Assembly: GCF_013393385.1 (NCBI RefSeq) | Contig: NZ_AP023239.1 | Span: 1,798,001-1,862,000, forward strand | Source: Paenibacillus sp. URB8-2 | GTDB lineage: Bacteria > Bacillota > Bacilli > Paenibacillales > Paenibacillaceae | Direction: 5' to 3' | DNA: 64,000 nt | Part shown: positions 1 through 9,034 of the stretch, one piece after another | Layout of the letters: every line of letters begins with the position of its first letter | Numbering within the stretch: position 1 is the stretch's first letter | The notes under the pieces: model-generated | The model's input: the letters and a program-made list of their open reading frames with translations, nothing else | What the model was told of the DNA's origin: nothing | Databases searched by the model: none | Made by a program: the position numbers and the translations under genes

Positions 1-143
1 GCATCGGACTGATGATCAAGCTTGTAAACGATCTGCAAAAGGAAGGGCGGAAAGTTCGGATCGAACGGATCAGACCGGAAGTAATGGAGGTATTCGAACT
101 CCTTCAAATGGACGAAATCCTGGGTAAGGAAACTTTTGAGTAA
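1..143 (+). CDS. STAS-domain protein, C-terminal end (partial)
   Basis: This is the 3' end of a gene cut by the window edge; the frame is read from base 3 and ends with TAA at 141-143. The 46 visible residues (IGLMIKLVNDLQKEGRKVRI and onward) have the helix, beta strand, helix pattern of the last third of a STAS domain of the anti-anti-sigma type (SpoIIAA/RsbV-like), including a final short helix after a VFELL segment. The phosphorylatable serine would lie upstream of the window and cannot be checked. The downstream membrane protein at 579 ends in an anti-sigma-like ATPase domain, so the two could form a partner-switching pair. The family call is a reading of a short fragment. Confidence 0.55.
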   Translation, partial: IGLMIKLVNDLQKEGRKVRIERIRPEVMEVFELLQMDEILGKETFE

Positions 144-238
144 ACGAGGTTGAAGCTGCATCCCGGTTTTTCGGGAAATTAATATAAAGGTATATTTTCA
201 ATGGATATGCCAAACGGCTTAGTGGGAGGGGTTACGGC

Positions 239-313
239 ATGAAAAAACGTGTTCTTCGCATCATGTACGGTGCGGCTGTCATTGCGGCATTGGCTTTGGC
301 GGCTGTCTTTTAA
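239..313 (+). CDS. 24-residue hydrophobic peptide, probably the 5' part of a frameshifted DUF5317-like gene
   Basis: ATG at 239 follows a good GGGAGGGG ribosome binding site and encodes MKKRVLRIMYGAAVIAALAL plus AAVF, that is a short basic head and one hydrophobic segment, before TAA at 311. If the ribosome slipped back one base at the CTTTTAA run (307-313), reading would continue as LNITALSFNGGKMPV straight into the next gene. That junction fits the NG-x-MPV region of DUF5317 proteins well. It is therefore either a real small membrane peptide or, more likely, the first part of a gene split by a frameshift or a sequencing error. Confidence 0.4.
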   Translation: MKKRVLRIMYGAAVIAALALAAVF

Positions 314-345
314 ATATTACGGCTCTGTCTTTTAATGGGGGAAAG

Positions 346-582
346 ATGCCCGTATCGTCAACGGCTCTGCGGCTGGCGGGACTGGATCATCTGGGTGATT
401 ACAGCTTGTCTTCCCGTCACCGGAGTATGGATGAAAGCCATTTGCAATGGATTGGAGACTGGATACCGTTTATTACACCAGTGGGCACGAATTATGTGCT
501 GAGTCCGGGGGATGTGATCGTAGGCATCGGTCTGATCGCATTGTTGATTGGTATTTCTAAATGGAGAGAACACCTAAAATGA
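346..582 (+). CDS. DUF5317-like membrane protein, C-terminal part
   Basis: The 78 residues start with MPVSSTALRLAGLD and run through DWIPFITPVGTNYVLSPGDV to a terminal membrane segment (VIVGIGLIALLIGI). The MPVS-x-x-AL start and the SPGDV motif before a last helix are what I recall of DUF5317 proteins, which are usually near 170 residues, so this is about the last half. The ATG at 346 has a GGGGGAAAG directly before it, so independent translation is possible, but the open frame continues upstream without a start. Its TGA overlaps the ATG of the next gene (ATGA at 579-582), suggesting translational coupling. Function is unknown. Confidence 0.55.
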   Translation: MPVSSTALRLAGLDHLGDYSLSSRHRSMDESHLQWIGDWIPFITPVGTNYVLSPGDVIVGIGLIALLIGISKWREHLK

Positions 583-2681
583 GAGAGAAAAACGGATTTA
601 CACTGCTGCTCTATACCGCAGGCCTGCTGGGCTTCATCTATATCATTCTGAATACGGACCATATTCATATAGCTGATTCCATTCCTGTTGTTCTGCTCAT
701 CATCTTAATGGATTTATTTCCGGTCAAGATGCTGAGCGGGGATGACTTCAGCGGGGGGATTATAGGCTTCATGATCCTGCTGCTCGGATTCGGAGTGGAA
801 ACAGCGTTAATGGGGATTTATTTAAGCACTGCAATTTACTTCTTGAAGTCCTCGCGGTGGAAGGCGAGCAATATTCCATTTTTCCGTTTTATTTCTACCG
901 TAGGCATGTACGCGTTGTGCATGACGATTACATATATTTCAATCCGTTATCTTGGAAATGCTTCAGTGTATATTAAATCCGCTTTGGGAGCCTTGATTTT
1001 TGAAACTTTGAATATCCTGTTAATTGCCGGCATTTACAAGACGGTGTCGGGTACGAACTTTCTGGAGAATGTGCATTTTAAGATAAAAGAAACGGTAACT
1101 CCCGTATTGCTCTGTACGGTTATCGTTCCGTACTTTTTGATCCATATCTCTGAGAACCAGATTGTTTACGAGACGGTCTATACGTCATTTTTCCTCATTT
1201 TCATTATTCTTTTCTCCCGCGGCTTTCTGCGGGAAGCCAAGCTGAGGAAGAGTTCGTCGGAGGAGTTTATCCGTCTTTGTGAGTTCAGGCAATCCAGGCC
1301 TTCGCATGGGCACGGTTCAAGGCTGGGGATCATTGCGGAGTATGTACTCAGCAAAAAAGGCTATACCGGGAGAAATAAAAGCGAACTGCTGATGTCGGCG
1401 ATTCTTCATGATATCGGTAAAGTTCTTGTCTCTTCCCATGTATTGAACAAGCGAGGTGCGCTGTCTTTATCCGAGGAGAAGGAATACCAGTCCCATAGCG
1501 AAAAAGGCGCCGAAATCATTCTCAATATTACCGGAAACAAAGAGGTCGCGGACTGGATCAGGTATCATCATGAACGCTATGACGGCAAGGGCTATCCAAG
1601 CGGCTTGAAGGGCGGCGAAATCCCCCTCGGCTCAAGAATAATCGCGCTGTGCAATGAGCTTGATCATTTAATGCTGCAATACACGAATGATGAACATGTG
1701 TTTCAGAAAGTTCGGGAATTATCCGGAAAGGCGCTTGATCCGATACTGGTCAACGTTCTTGACGCAGCCGCGATCAGAAGCATCCGCAGTCAGTTCGTTT
1801 ATCATGAAGTACATGAGGAATCCGGGAATGAAGCGGAGTACAGCGGCAGCGCCGGGGAAGCGTTTATCGGGAACACGAATTTGTTCAAGTATTTTGCCGA
1901 GGAACAACGGCTCAGCGGCGCGCCGACAATGGATTTGGCCCATCAAATTGCACACCTTGCAGAGCATTCGCTTCAAACCGGCCATACCTTTCATGAAGTC
2001 CTTCAAGAGAACGGCAAAACATACGAGACTCATTTCTATCCCGAGCAGAGCCAGGTTTCAATCGTGATGACCGATATTACGGCTGCCATACGGTACCGGG
2101 ATATGCTACATGAGAATATGATGCGGTCGTATAAAGACGTCATCGAAACCCTCTCGAATAACAAAGTGAATATTTGCTTAACCAAAGAGGAAGTCAACGA
2201 CCAATTGGGGACCTTTATTGCTTCTATGGATGTGAACAATAAAGCGGATGTGGGATTAAGCCGCTCCTTTGTTGCCGGTTACTATACGGACCAGCAGGAT
2301 GCCAAAAGATTAATGCATATTAAGCTGGCGGTTTCCGAGGGAGTTACCAATCTCATCAAGCATGCCGTCGGCGGGGAAATATCTTTGTACGATAAGCAGG
2401 GGACTTTACAAATTTTCATTACGGACCGGGGATCGGGGATTCCTTTGCACGAGCTGCCGAAAACGGTGCTAATACCGGGCTACAGCAGCAAGCGTTCACT
2501 TGGCAAAGGCTTTGCGCTTATCCATGCTTCCACAGATCATATATCCCTTCATACGAACGGCAAGGGCACCTCACTGCTGCTTGAATTCAACCGGATTTTC
2601 AGCGGAAGCGGAGCTGCAGCAAGCGGGCAGGATAACCAGTTAACCATATCTTCCCCCAACCAGGCGGCATTCAACTTATAA
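579..2681 (+). CDS. Membrane HD-GYP phosphodiesterase-like protein with C-terminal anti-sigma-type ATPase domain
   Basis: I place the start at ATG 579 (MREKNGFTLL), which overlaps the upstream stop as ATGA and has GGAGAG before it; ATG 561 in the same frame is an alternative. The protein has 700 residues. The first ~220 form about seven membrane segments (MASE-like sensor). Next comes an HD-GYP domain with HDIGK (His277-Asp278), HHERYDGKGYP and the following GGEIPLGSRI, the set that binds metals and hydrolyses cyclic di-GMP in this family. Residues ~430-520 look PAS-like. The end is a GHKL ATPase: N box (EGVTNLIKHA), G1 box (DRGSGI) and G2 region (SSKRSLGKGFAL), closest in style to RsbW/SpoIIAB. 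The combination suggests cyclic di-GMP turnover linked to partner switching with the upstream STAS protein; that link is inference. Confidence 0.85.
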   Translation: MREKNGFTLLLYTAGLLGFIYIILNTDHIHIADSIPVVLLIILMDLFPVKMLSGDDFSGGIIGFMILLLGFGVETALMGIYLSTAIYFLKSSRWKASNIPFFRFISTVGMYALCMTITYISIRYLGNASVYIKSALGALIFETLNILLIAGIYKTVSGTNFLENVHFKIKETVTPVLLCTVIVPYFLIHISENQIVYETVYTSFFLIFIILFSRGFLREAKLRKSSSEEFIRLCEFRQSRPSHGHGSRLGIIAEYVLSKKGYTGRNKSELLMSAILHDIGKVLVSSHVLNKRGALSLSEEKEYQSHSEKGAEIILNITGNKEVADWIRYHHERYDGKGYPSGLKGGEIPLGSRIIALCNELDHLMLQYTNDEHVFQKVRELSGKALDPILVNVLDAAAIRSIRSQFVYHEVHEESGNEAEYSGSAGEAFIGNTNLFKYFAEEQRLSGAPTMDLAHQIAHLAEHSLQTGHTFHEVLQENGKTYETHFYPEQSQVSIVMTDITAAIRYRDMLHENMMRSYKDVIETLSNNKVNICLTKEEVNDQLGTFIASMDVNNKADVGLSRSFVAGYYTDQQDAKRLMHIKLAVSEGVTNLIKHAVGGEISLYDKQGTLQIFITDRGSGIPLHELPKTVLIPGYSSKRSLGKGFALIHASTDHISLHTNGKGTSLLLEFNRIFSGSGAAASGQDNQLTISSPNQAAFNL

Positions 2682-2739
2682 TGTAGGCCTTTCCCCGAAT
2701 CGGCATCCGAGCCCAATCCAGCCGCTTCCTCCCAAAACC

Positions 2740-2780
2740 AACGCTCCTAGACGGACGAATATCCCGTTTTCAGGAGCGTT
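2740..2780. terminator. Inverted repeat between convergent genes
   Basis: AACGCTCCT (2740-2748) pairs perfectly with AGGAGCGTT (2772-2780); inside the loop ACGG (2751-2754) can pair with CCGT (2764-2767). It sits between the stop of the HD-GYP gene and the stop of the minus-strand regulator, so it could end transcription from both sides. There is no clear T tract, which lowers confidence. Confidence 0.45.
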
Positions 2781-2809
2781 GCCCCTATAAAAAGAGTTCG
2801 AAGTTGACG

Positions 2810-3766
2810 TTATTCCGTTGCAGCTTCGCTAGTACCGCGTTTAATCTCTTTGACCTCGTGGACATCGTACAGCACGCGGGCGAGAAGATCCTGACTGTAA
2901 TTGCCAAAATGCTTGCCGTATATTGTCAGCCCGCGCTTATTGGCCGGCTTGTCGGTAACGGCGATGCGGAAGGTCAGCTCGCTTTTGTAATCGAGCTTGA
3001 TGTCGTCCAGAGTGACATCCGAAATGCGGCAGCCGTCGATAAAGCTTCCTTCATTGTTGATGCGGATCAGCTTCAGCATCCCGTATTGATTCAAATGAGG
3101 AGGCCACCAATCGGGGTTGAATGTGCCCCGCATATCGCCGAAATCGCCCGGACTGGTCCAGAAGCCGAGTTCGACGCCGTTGAGGTAAAAATAAATGTCC
3201 GAAGGATAATTATCGGAATAGCCGGGGGCTTCCGATCCAAGCTCGAGCGAGAATTGAATCTCGCGGAAGCTCTGGTTGGCTTTCAAATAGTTCGGAATCC
3301 GGTATTCCAGAAAGCCATCGGCTATCCAGACGATCTCCGAATGAATCCGCTGCGGATCGGCGAAATAACGGGGCTCGTCAAAATCTCCGATAATACTGTC
3401 TTTGGTCGCCAGACCGCAGGTTGGAACGGCCGCATAGTTGCTATAGTGCCCCACCTGAATCTCCACCTCATACAGATTGTCGACATCCTTGCTACGGAGA
3501 TCGACCATCAGCCGGTCCTTGTTCAAATAACAAACCTTTTGGATGCCATGCTTGCCGACCGAGGTATTGATTTCAATTAAACCGCTTTCTTCCAGCTTTT
3601 TAATGTGCATGGTGATTGCGCCGTTGCTCAGATTCAGCCGTTTGGCGATTTCATTTAGGTTCAGTTCCTGATTGGAGGCAAGCATCCCTATAATTTGGAT
3701 TCGTATTTCGGAGCTCAGCGCTTTGAAGATATCAATGCCGCTCATTAAATCTTTAATGTAGATCAT
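2810..3766 (-). CDS. ArsR-like winged-helix regulator with a large C-terminal sensor domain
   Basis: The start at 3766 (MIYIKDLMSG) has AGAAGG eight bases upstream; an in-frame ATG at 3799 is less likely. The protein is 318 residues. Residues ~8-85 are an ArsR-type winged helix (IFKALSSEIRIQIIGMLASN, then LNEIAKRLNLSNGAITMHIK). The remaining ~230 residues are far longer than a normal ArsR and look like a beta-rich domain with many aromatic residues (DIYFYLNGVELGFW, FNPDWWPPHLNQYG), plausible for sugar binding. It is divergent from the arabinofuranosidase gene across a 294-bp gap holding a perfect 24-bp palindrome. I infer that it is the local arabinan regulator, standing in for AraR; the ligand is unknown. 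Confidence 0.75.
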   Translation of the reverse strand: MIYIKDLMSGIDIFKALSSEIRIQIIGMLASNQELNLNEIAKRLNLSNGAITMHIKKLEESGLIEINTSVGKHGIQKVCYLNKDRLMVDLRSKDVDNLYEVEIQVGHYSNYAAVPTCGLATKDSIIGDFDEPRYFADPQRIHSEIVWIADGFLEYRIPNYLKANQSFREIQFSLELGSEAPGYSDNYPSDIYFYLNGVELGFWTSPGDFGDMRGTFNPDWWPPHLNQYGMLKLIRINNEGSFIDGCRISDVTLDDIKLDYKSELTFRIAVTDKPANKRGLTIYGKHFGNYSQDLLARVLYDVHEVKEIKRGTSEAATE

Positions 3767-3932
3767 ATTAGCTACCTTCTTCCAGTGGCTTTGTACCAAT
3801 TTTAAATAATTATAAACTAATTTGAGATTGAAGGAAATATTATATTCATATTGAATTAAAGCAAAATTTGCAATAACCTAAAAAAAATATTGAATTTGGA
3901 CCTATCCCGCCGTTTTTTTATTTACTTTTAGG

Positions 3933-3956
3933 TAAATATAAAACGTTTTATATTTA
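3933..3956. promoter_or_regulatory. Perfect 24-bp palindrome, candidate operator
   Basis: The sequence is a perfect inverted repeat of 12 + 12 bases centred on the CG at 3944/3945 (central core AAAACGTTTT, A/T-rich arms). It ends five bases before the -35 of the GH51 promoter and lies about 170 bp upstream of the divergent regulator gene. A palindrome of this length in a divergent promoter region is most simply the binding site of the adjacent regulator or of another sugar regulator. Confidence 0.6.
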
Positions 3957-3960
3957 TTTG

Positions 3961-3989
3961 TTTACACTCAATCTTATATGTGTTATTTT
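3961..3989 (+). promoter_or_regulatory. Sigma-A promoter of the arabinan operon
   Basis: TTTACA (3961-3966) and TATTTT (3984-3989) are separated by 17 bases and point to the GH51 gene at 4061. The palindrome lies immediately upstream and a cre box immediately downstream, so both positive and negative control could act here. Confidence 0.5.
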
Positions 3990-3993
3990 ATAA

Positions 3994-4008
3994 CTGTAAG
4001 CGAATACA
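3994..4008 (+). promoter_or_regulatory. Candidate cre box (CcpA site)
   Basis: CTGTAAGCGAATACA matches the cre consensus WTGNAANCGNWNNCW at all defined positions except the first. It lies around the expected transcription start of the arabinan operon, a usual place for carbon catabolite repression by CcpA. Confidence 0.55.
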
Positions 4009-4024
4009 TTCAAATGTTTTTTAA

Positions 4025-5575
<1,551 letters not shown>

Positions 5576-5681
5576 AACGGCAGCTTTGATCGGTAGTCAG
5601 AACTGTATAACGGAGCGGAATCCGATACGTTGCGGTTCTTTCTATAAATGCATTAATCGATATTCCTTGGGAGGGGTTAAA

Positions 5682-7067
5682 GTGTCAAAGAAAAAGGGTT
5701 GGGTTACACTGGTTTCTCTTATGCTGCTGCTATCCACAATTCTTACGGCATGCGGCGGCAATTCCGCCGACTCGGGAAGCTCCGGAAATACCGGCTCTGC
5801 GGATTCCGCGTCATCGACGGATTCCGGGGGCAGCAAAGAAAAGATTGAGATTTCCATATCCACCTGGGGTGCTTCCGATGAAGTAGCCGTATTCAAAGAA
5901 GTGTTGAAAGGCTTTGAGGCTGCTAATCCTAATGTCAAGGTAAAGCTGCTCCATATCCCCAATGATTACTCCACCAAGATGAATACGATGATTTCCGGCG
6001 GCACGGCACCCGATGTCCTGTTCGTATCCGACGGCGATTTTCCCCGCTGGGTCAAGCAGGGGGCATTTCTTAACATTAATGACAGAGTTACGGGCAGTGA
6101 AAAAATCAAATTGGATGATATGTGGGAAACTGGGCTGAACCGCTATAAATTCGATGGAACCAAAACCGGTTCGGGAGACTTCTACGCTCTCCCCAAAGAC
6201 GTCGGTCCGACCGTTATGTTCTATAACAAAGATCTTTTCGATAAATACGGCGTTCCGTACCCCAGCGCAGACAAGCCGATGAACTGGAATGAATCGCTTG
6301 CGCTGTGGCAGAAGCTGACCATCGATACTAATAATGACGGCAAGACGGATATTTACGGTTCCGGCCCGATTTGGTGGGAAGGCTACGTCTGGTCCAACGG
6401 AGGCAAAATTCTGAGCGACGACCGCAAGGAATTTGTACTGAACCAGCCGGAAGGCGCCGAAGCTTTGCAGTTTATTTACGATCTGACGAATAAATACAAA
6501 GTCGTACCTGATGCCCGTGTGCTGCAATCGATGAACGACGGCCAAATGTTCGAAGCCGGCAAGCTTGCGACCATTACGGCTGGACGCTGGATGGTTCCGA
6601 CCTACCGCAAGCTCAAATTCAATTGGGACGTAGCTCCGATTCCGGCCAGCAAGGAGCAATATCAATGGAATACCGGCTGGTCGGGCTCGGTCGGATTCGG
6701 CATCAACGCCAAGACGAAGCATCCGGACGAAGCGTTTAAACTGATTGAGTGGTTCTCCGGCATCGACGGACAAACCAAAATGACGGAGCTCGGCTTTCAA
6801 ATTCCAAACTTCAAATCGATGTCCAACACCGACGTATTCCTGCAAAAGGGACAGAAACCGGAACATGCCGAAGTGTTTATCAATGCGGCTAAGGGTGAAG
6901 GTCCCGGAATTTGGACCTATCTCCCGAACGGCAAATGGAGCGACACGATGAATCAAGCACTCGGAACGTTCTGGAAAGGAAAAGAGACCGCACAGGAATT
7001 TCTTGATAAATTGAAACCTCAGGTCGATGCCGCCTTGAAACAGGGGAACCCGGAGCTGTTCAAGTAA
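5682..7067 (+). CDS. ABC sugar-binding lipoprotein (arabino-oligosaccharide importer)
   Basis: The start is GTG 5682 (MSKKKGWVTL) after GGGAGGGG; the reading frame is open further upstream but lacks a start signal. The 461-residue protein has a lipoprotein signal ending in ILTAC, then a Gly/Ser/Asp-rich tether, then a family-1 solute-binding fold (ISTWGASDEVAVFKEVLKGF, PDVLFVSDGDFPRWVKQG, YALPKDVGPTVMFYNKDLF). It would be anchored outside the membrane and deliver sugar to the permeases encoded just downstream. The neighbouring GH51 and GH43 genes point to arabinose-containing oligosaccharides as ligands; this is inferred from context. Confidence 0.85.
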   Translation: MSKKKGWVTLVSLMLLLSTILTACGGNSADSGSSGNTGSADSASSTDSGGSKEKIEISISTWGASDEVAVFKEVLKGFEAANPNVKVKLLHIPNDYSTKMNTMISGGTAPDVLFVSDGDFPRWVKQGAFLNINDRVTGSEKIKLDDMWETGLNRYKFDGTKTGSGDFYALPKDVGPTVMFYNKDLFDKYGVPYPSADKPMNWNESLALWQKLTIDTNNDGKTDIYGSGPIWWEGYVWSNGGKILSDDRKEFVLNQPEGAEALQFIYDLTNKYKVVPDARVLQSMNDGQMFEAGKLATITAGRWMVPTYRKLKFNWDVAPIPASKEQYQWNTGWSGSVGFGINAKTKHPDEAFKLIEWFSGIDGQTKMTELGFQIPNFKSMSNTDVFLQKGQKPEHAEVFINAAKGEGPGIWTYLPNGKWSDTMNQALGTFWKGKETAQEFLDKLKPQVDAALKQGNPELFK

Positions 7068-7118
7068 TCAAGTCATCGGAGTATTGCGGCTGATCCAGGA
7101 AAAGTGAATACTACAGAA

Positions 7119-7147
7119 CCGCACTGCGCGATACCCATGCAGTGCGG
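7119..7147 (+). promoter_or_regulatory. Intercistronic stem-loop between binding protein and permease
   Basis: CCGCACTGC (7119-7127) pairs perfectly with GCAGTGCGG (7139-7147) around an 11-nt loop. No T tract follows. The position right after the binding-protein gene suggests an mRNA-stabilising or partial-termination hairpin that lets the binding protein be made in excess over the permeases. Equivalent hairpins occur at 29881 and 44316. Confidence 0.6.
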
Positions 7148-7167
7148 ATTCTCGGAGGGATCTCGAA

Positions 7168-8097
7168 ATGAGCAACTTTACATCCACTAACCCGGCAAAA
7201 GCGATACAGCTTCGGCCGGCCAAAAATAAATTCAAAAAACAAATGCTATGGGGATATCTCTTTATCGCCCCGCCCTTTATCGGTTTAGCCATTTTTTTAC
7301 TATATCCGCTGCTTTCTTCGTTCTATATAAGCTTCACCAGCTATAATTTCAGCAGCTCGCCGGAGTTTATCGGACTGGATAATTACAAGCGGATGCTTTT
7401 TAACGACGAACTGGTTTGGAAAACGCTGGGGAATACATTCTATGCGGCGCTGGGCGTTCCAATCGGCATGGCGGTTTCCCTGCTTATCGCTATTTTGCTG
7501 AATCAAAAAATTAAAGGCAGAAACTTTTTCCGCCTGATGTTCTTTCTTCCCACCATTTGTTCCGTCGTTGCCATCACCTTGATGTGGCAGTGGATTTTCA
7601 ACTCCGATTACGGCCTTCTGAACTATTTCCTGAGCCTGTTTCATATTCAGGGCCCCGCCTGGCTGACGGATGAACACTGGTCCATGCCCGCAATGATCAT
7701 TCAAGGGGTATGGGGCGGTCTCGGCGTTAACATCATTCTGTATCTATCGGCGCTGGGCAACGTTCCGACGTAGCTGTATGAAGCCGCCACGGTGGACGGG
7801 GCGGGCAGTTGGATCAAGTTCCGCCATATTACGCTGCCGGGCATATCGCCGATCACCTTTTTCATATTGGTCACTTCGCTGATCGGGGCTCTCCAGGACT
7901 TCACTCGGTTCATTATTATGACCGCCGGCGGACCGAACTATTCTACGACCACGATTGTCTATTACCTGTATACGACCGCATTCCAATACAACGATATGGG
8001 CTTCGCTTCTGCAATTGCCTGGTTTGTAGGCTTCATCATTATGATAATTACCTTGATCAACTTTTTGGCTTCCAAGAAATGGGTTCATTACAACTAG
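7168..8097 (+). pseudogene. ABC sugar permease (first subunit) interrupted by an in-frame TAG
   Basis: One frame of 310 codons encodes a MalF/AraP-like permease but contains TAG at 7771-7773. Before it are 201 residues with about four membrane helices (FIAPPFIGLAIFLLYPLL and more), ending LSALGNVPT. After it the same frame resumes with LYEAATVDGAGSWIKFRHIT, the EAA loop that contacts the ATPase, and two further helices to 8097. In this family VPTQLYEAA is a normal spelling, so a CAG to TAG change of one base explains the stop. Without the EAA loop the subunit should be inactive. There is no ribosome binding site for a restart near GTG 7792. A real mutation, suppression or a sequencing error are all possible. 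Confidence 0.85.
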
Positions 8098-8115
8098 GGT
8101 GAAAGGAGGATAACC

Positions 8116-8994
8116 ATGAGCAGTCTTAGTGCAGGCAATCAAAATTATTCAACCGGCCGGAGATTCACTCTGAAAAGCGTGCTCGGAAAAGCGGCTTCCT
8201 ATATTTTGCTGACTATCGGCGGACTTATTATGGCTCTGCCGTTCTTATGGATGCTGTCCACTTCCTTGAAGGATGAAGGCTCGATTTTCTCGATTCCGCC
8301 GCAATGGATTCCGAGTCCGGTAATGTGGGAGAACTATCGTCTTCTGTTTGAAAAAGTGAATATGGGCCGCGGCTTCCTTAATACGATGATGATCATCGTT
8401 CCAACAATAGCCATCGGGTTATTCGTGTCGGCTCTGTCCGCCTACGGTTTTGCCAAACTGAAATTTTTGGGCCGTGATAAGTTGTTTACTGTTCTGCTTG
8501 CGACTGTAGTCATCCCGGGGACGGTAACGATGATTCCCGCTTTTATCATGTTCAAGAACTTCGGCTGGGTGGACAGCTGGAAGCCGCTGATGATTCCGGG
8601 CATGTTCGGCGCTCCAATAGTCATCTTCTTTCTGCGGCAATTTTTTATGACCATTCCGGATGAACTGGAAGAAGCCGCGCGTATCGATGGAATGAATCCG
8701 TTCGGCATTTTTCTCAAAATCATGGTCCCCCTGGGTAAACCTGCCATTATGACTCAGGCCGTACTCTCGTTCAATGGATCCTATAACGATTATCTCGGAC
8801 CTTTGATTTATTTGAATTCCCCGGAGAAATGGACGCTCCAACTGGAATTGGCTTCGCTTACTTCTTATTATGCCTCGGAATGGACCTATATTATGGCCGG
8901 CTCGGTTCTGGCGCTGCTGCCCACCCTGCTGATGTTTGCCTTCCTGCAAAGATATTTTATCGAGGGGATCGCGCTGACGGGCATTAAGGGCTGA
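8116..8994 (+). CDS. ABC sugar permease, second subunit (AraQ/MalG type)
   Basis: ATG 8116 follows AAAGGAGG. The 292 residues form six predicted membrane helices, beginning with ASYILLTIGGLIMALPFLWM, and carry the EAA loop EEAARIDGMNPFGIFLKIM about 90 residues before the end. The protein ends with the typical ...GIALTGIKG. It pairs with the interrupted permease upstream to form the importer channel. No ATPase gene lies in this operon, so the complex would need an MsmX-type ATPase from elsewhere. Confidence 0.88.
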   Translation: MSSLSAGNQNYSTGRRFTLKSVLGKAASYILLTIGGLIMALPFLWMLSTSLKDEGSIFSIPPQWIPSPVMWENYRLLFEKVNMGRGFLNTMMIIVPTIAIGLFVSALSAYGFAKLKFLGRDKLFTVLLATVVIPGTVTMIPAFIMFKNFGWVDSWKPLMIPGMFGAPIVIFFLRQFFMTIPDELEEAARIDGMNPFGIFLKIMVPLGKPAIMTQAVLSFNGSYNDYLGPLIYLNSPEKWTLQLELASLTSYYASEWTYIMAGSVLALLPTLLMFAFLQRYFIEGIALTGIKG

Positions 8995-9034
8995 GTGATC
9001 AAAAATAAAAAAACGAATGAGGAGAGAAACTGCG

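Noticed and set aside
2804..3580. Plus-strand frame of 258 codons opposite the ArsR-like regulator
   Set aside because: The minus strand has a winged helix, a ribosome binding site and a divergent promoter layout; the plus-strand frame has none of these.
7792..8097. Separate 101-residue protein after the TAG in the permease
   Set aside because: It continues the same frame with the expected family sequence and has no ribosome binding site, so it is the rest of an interrupted gene.
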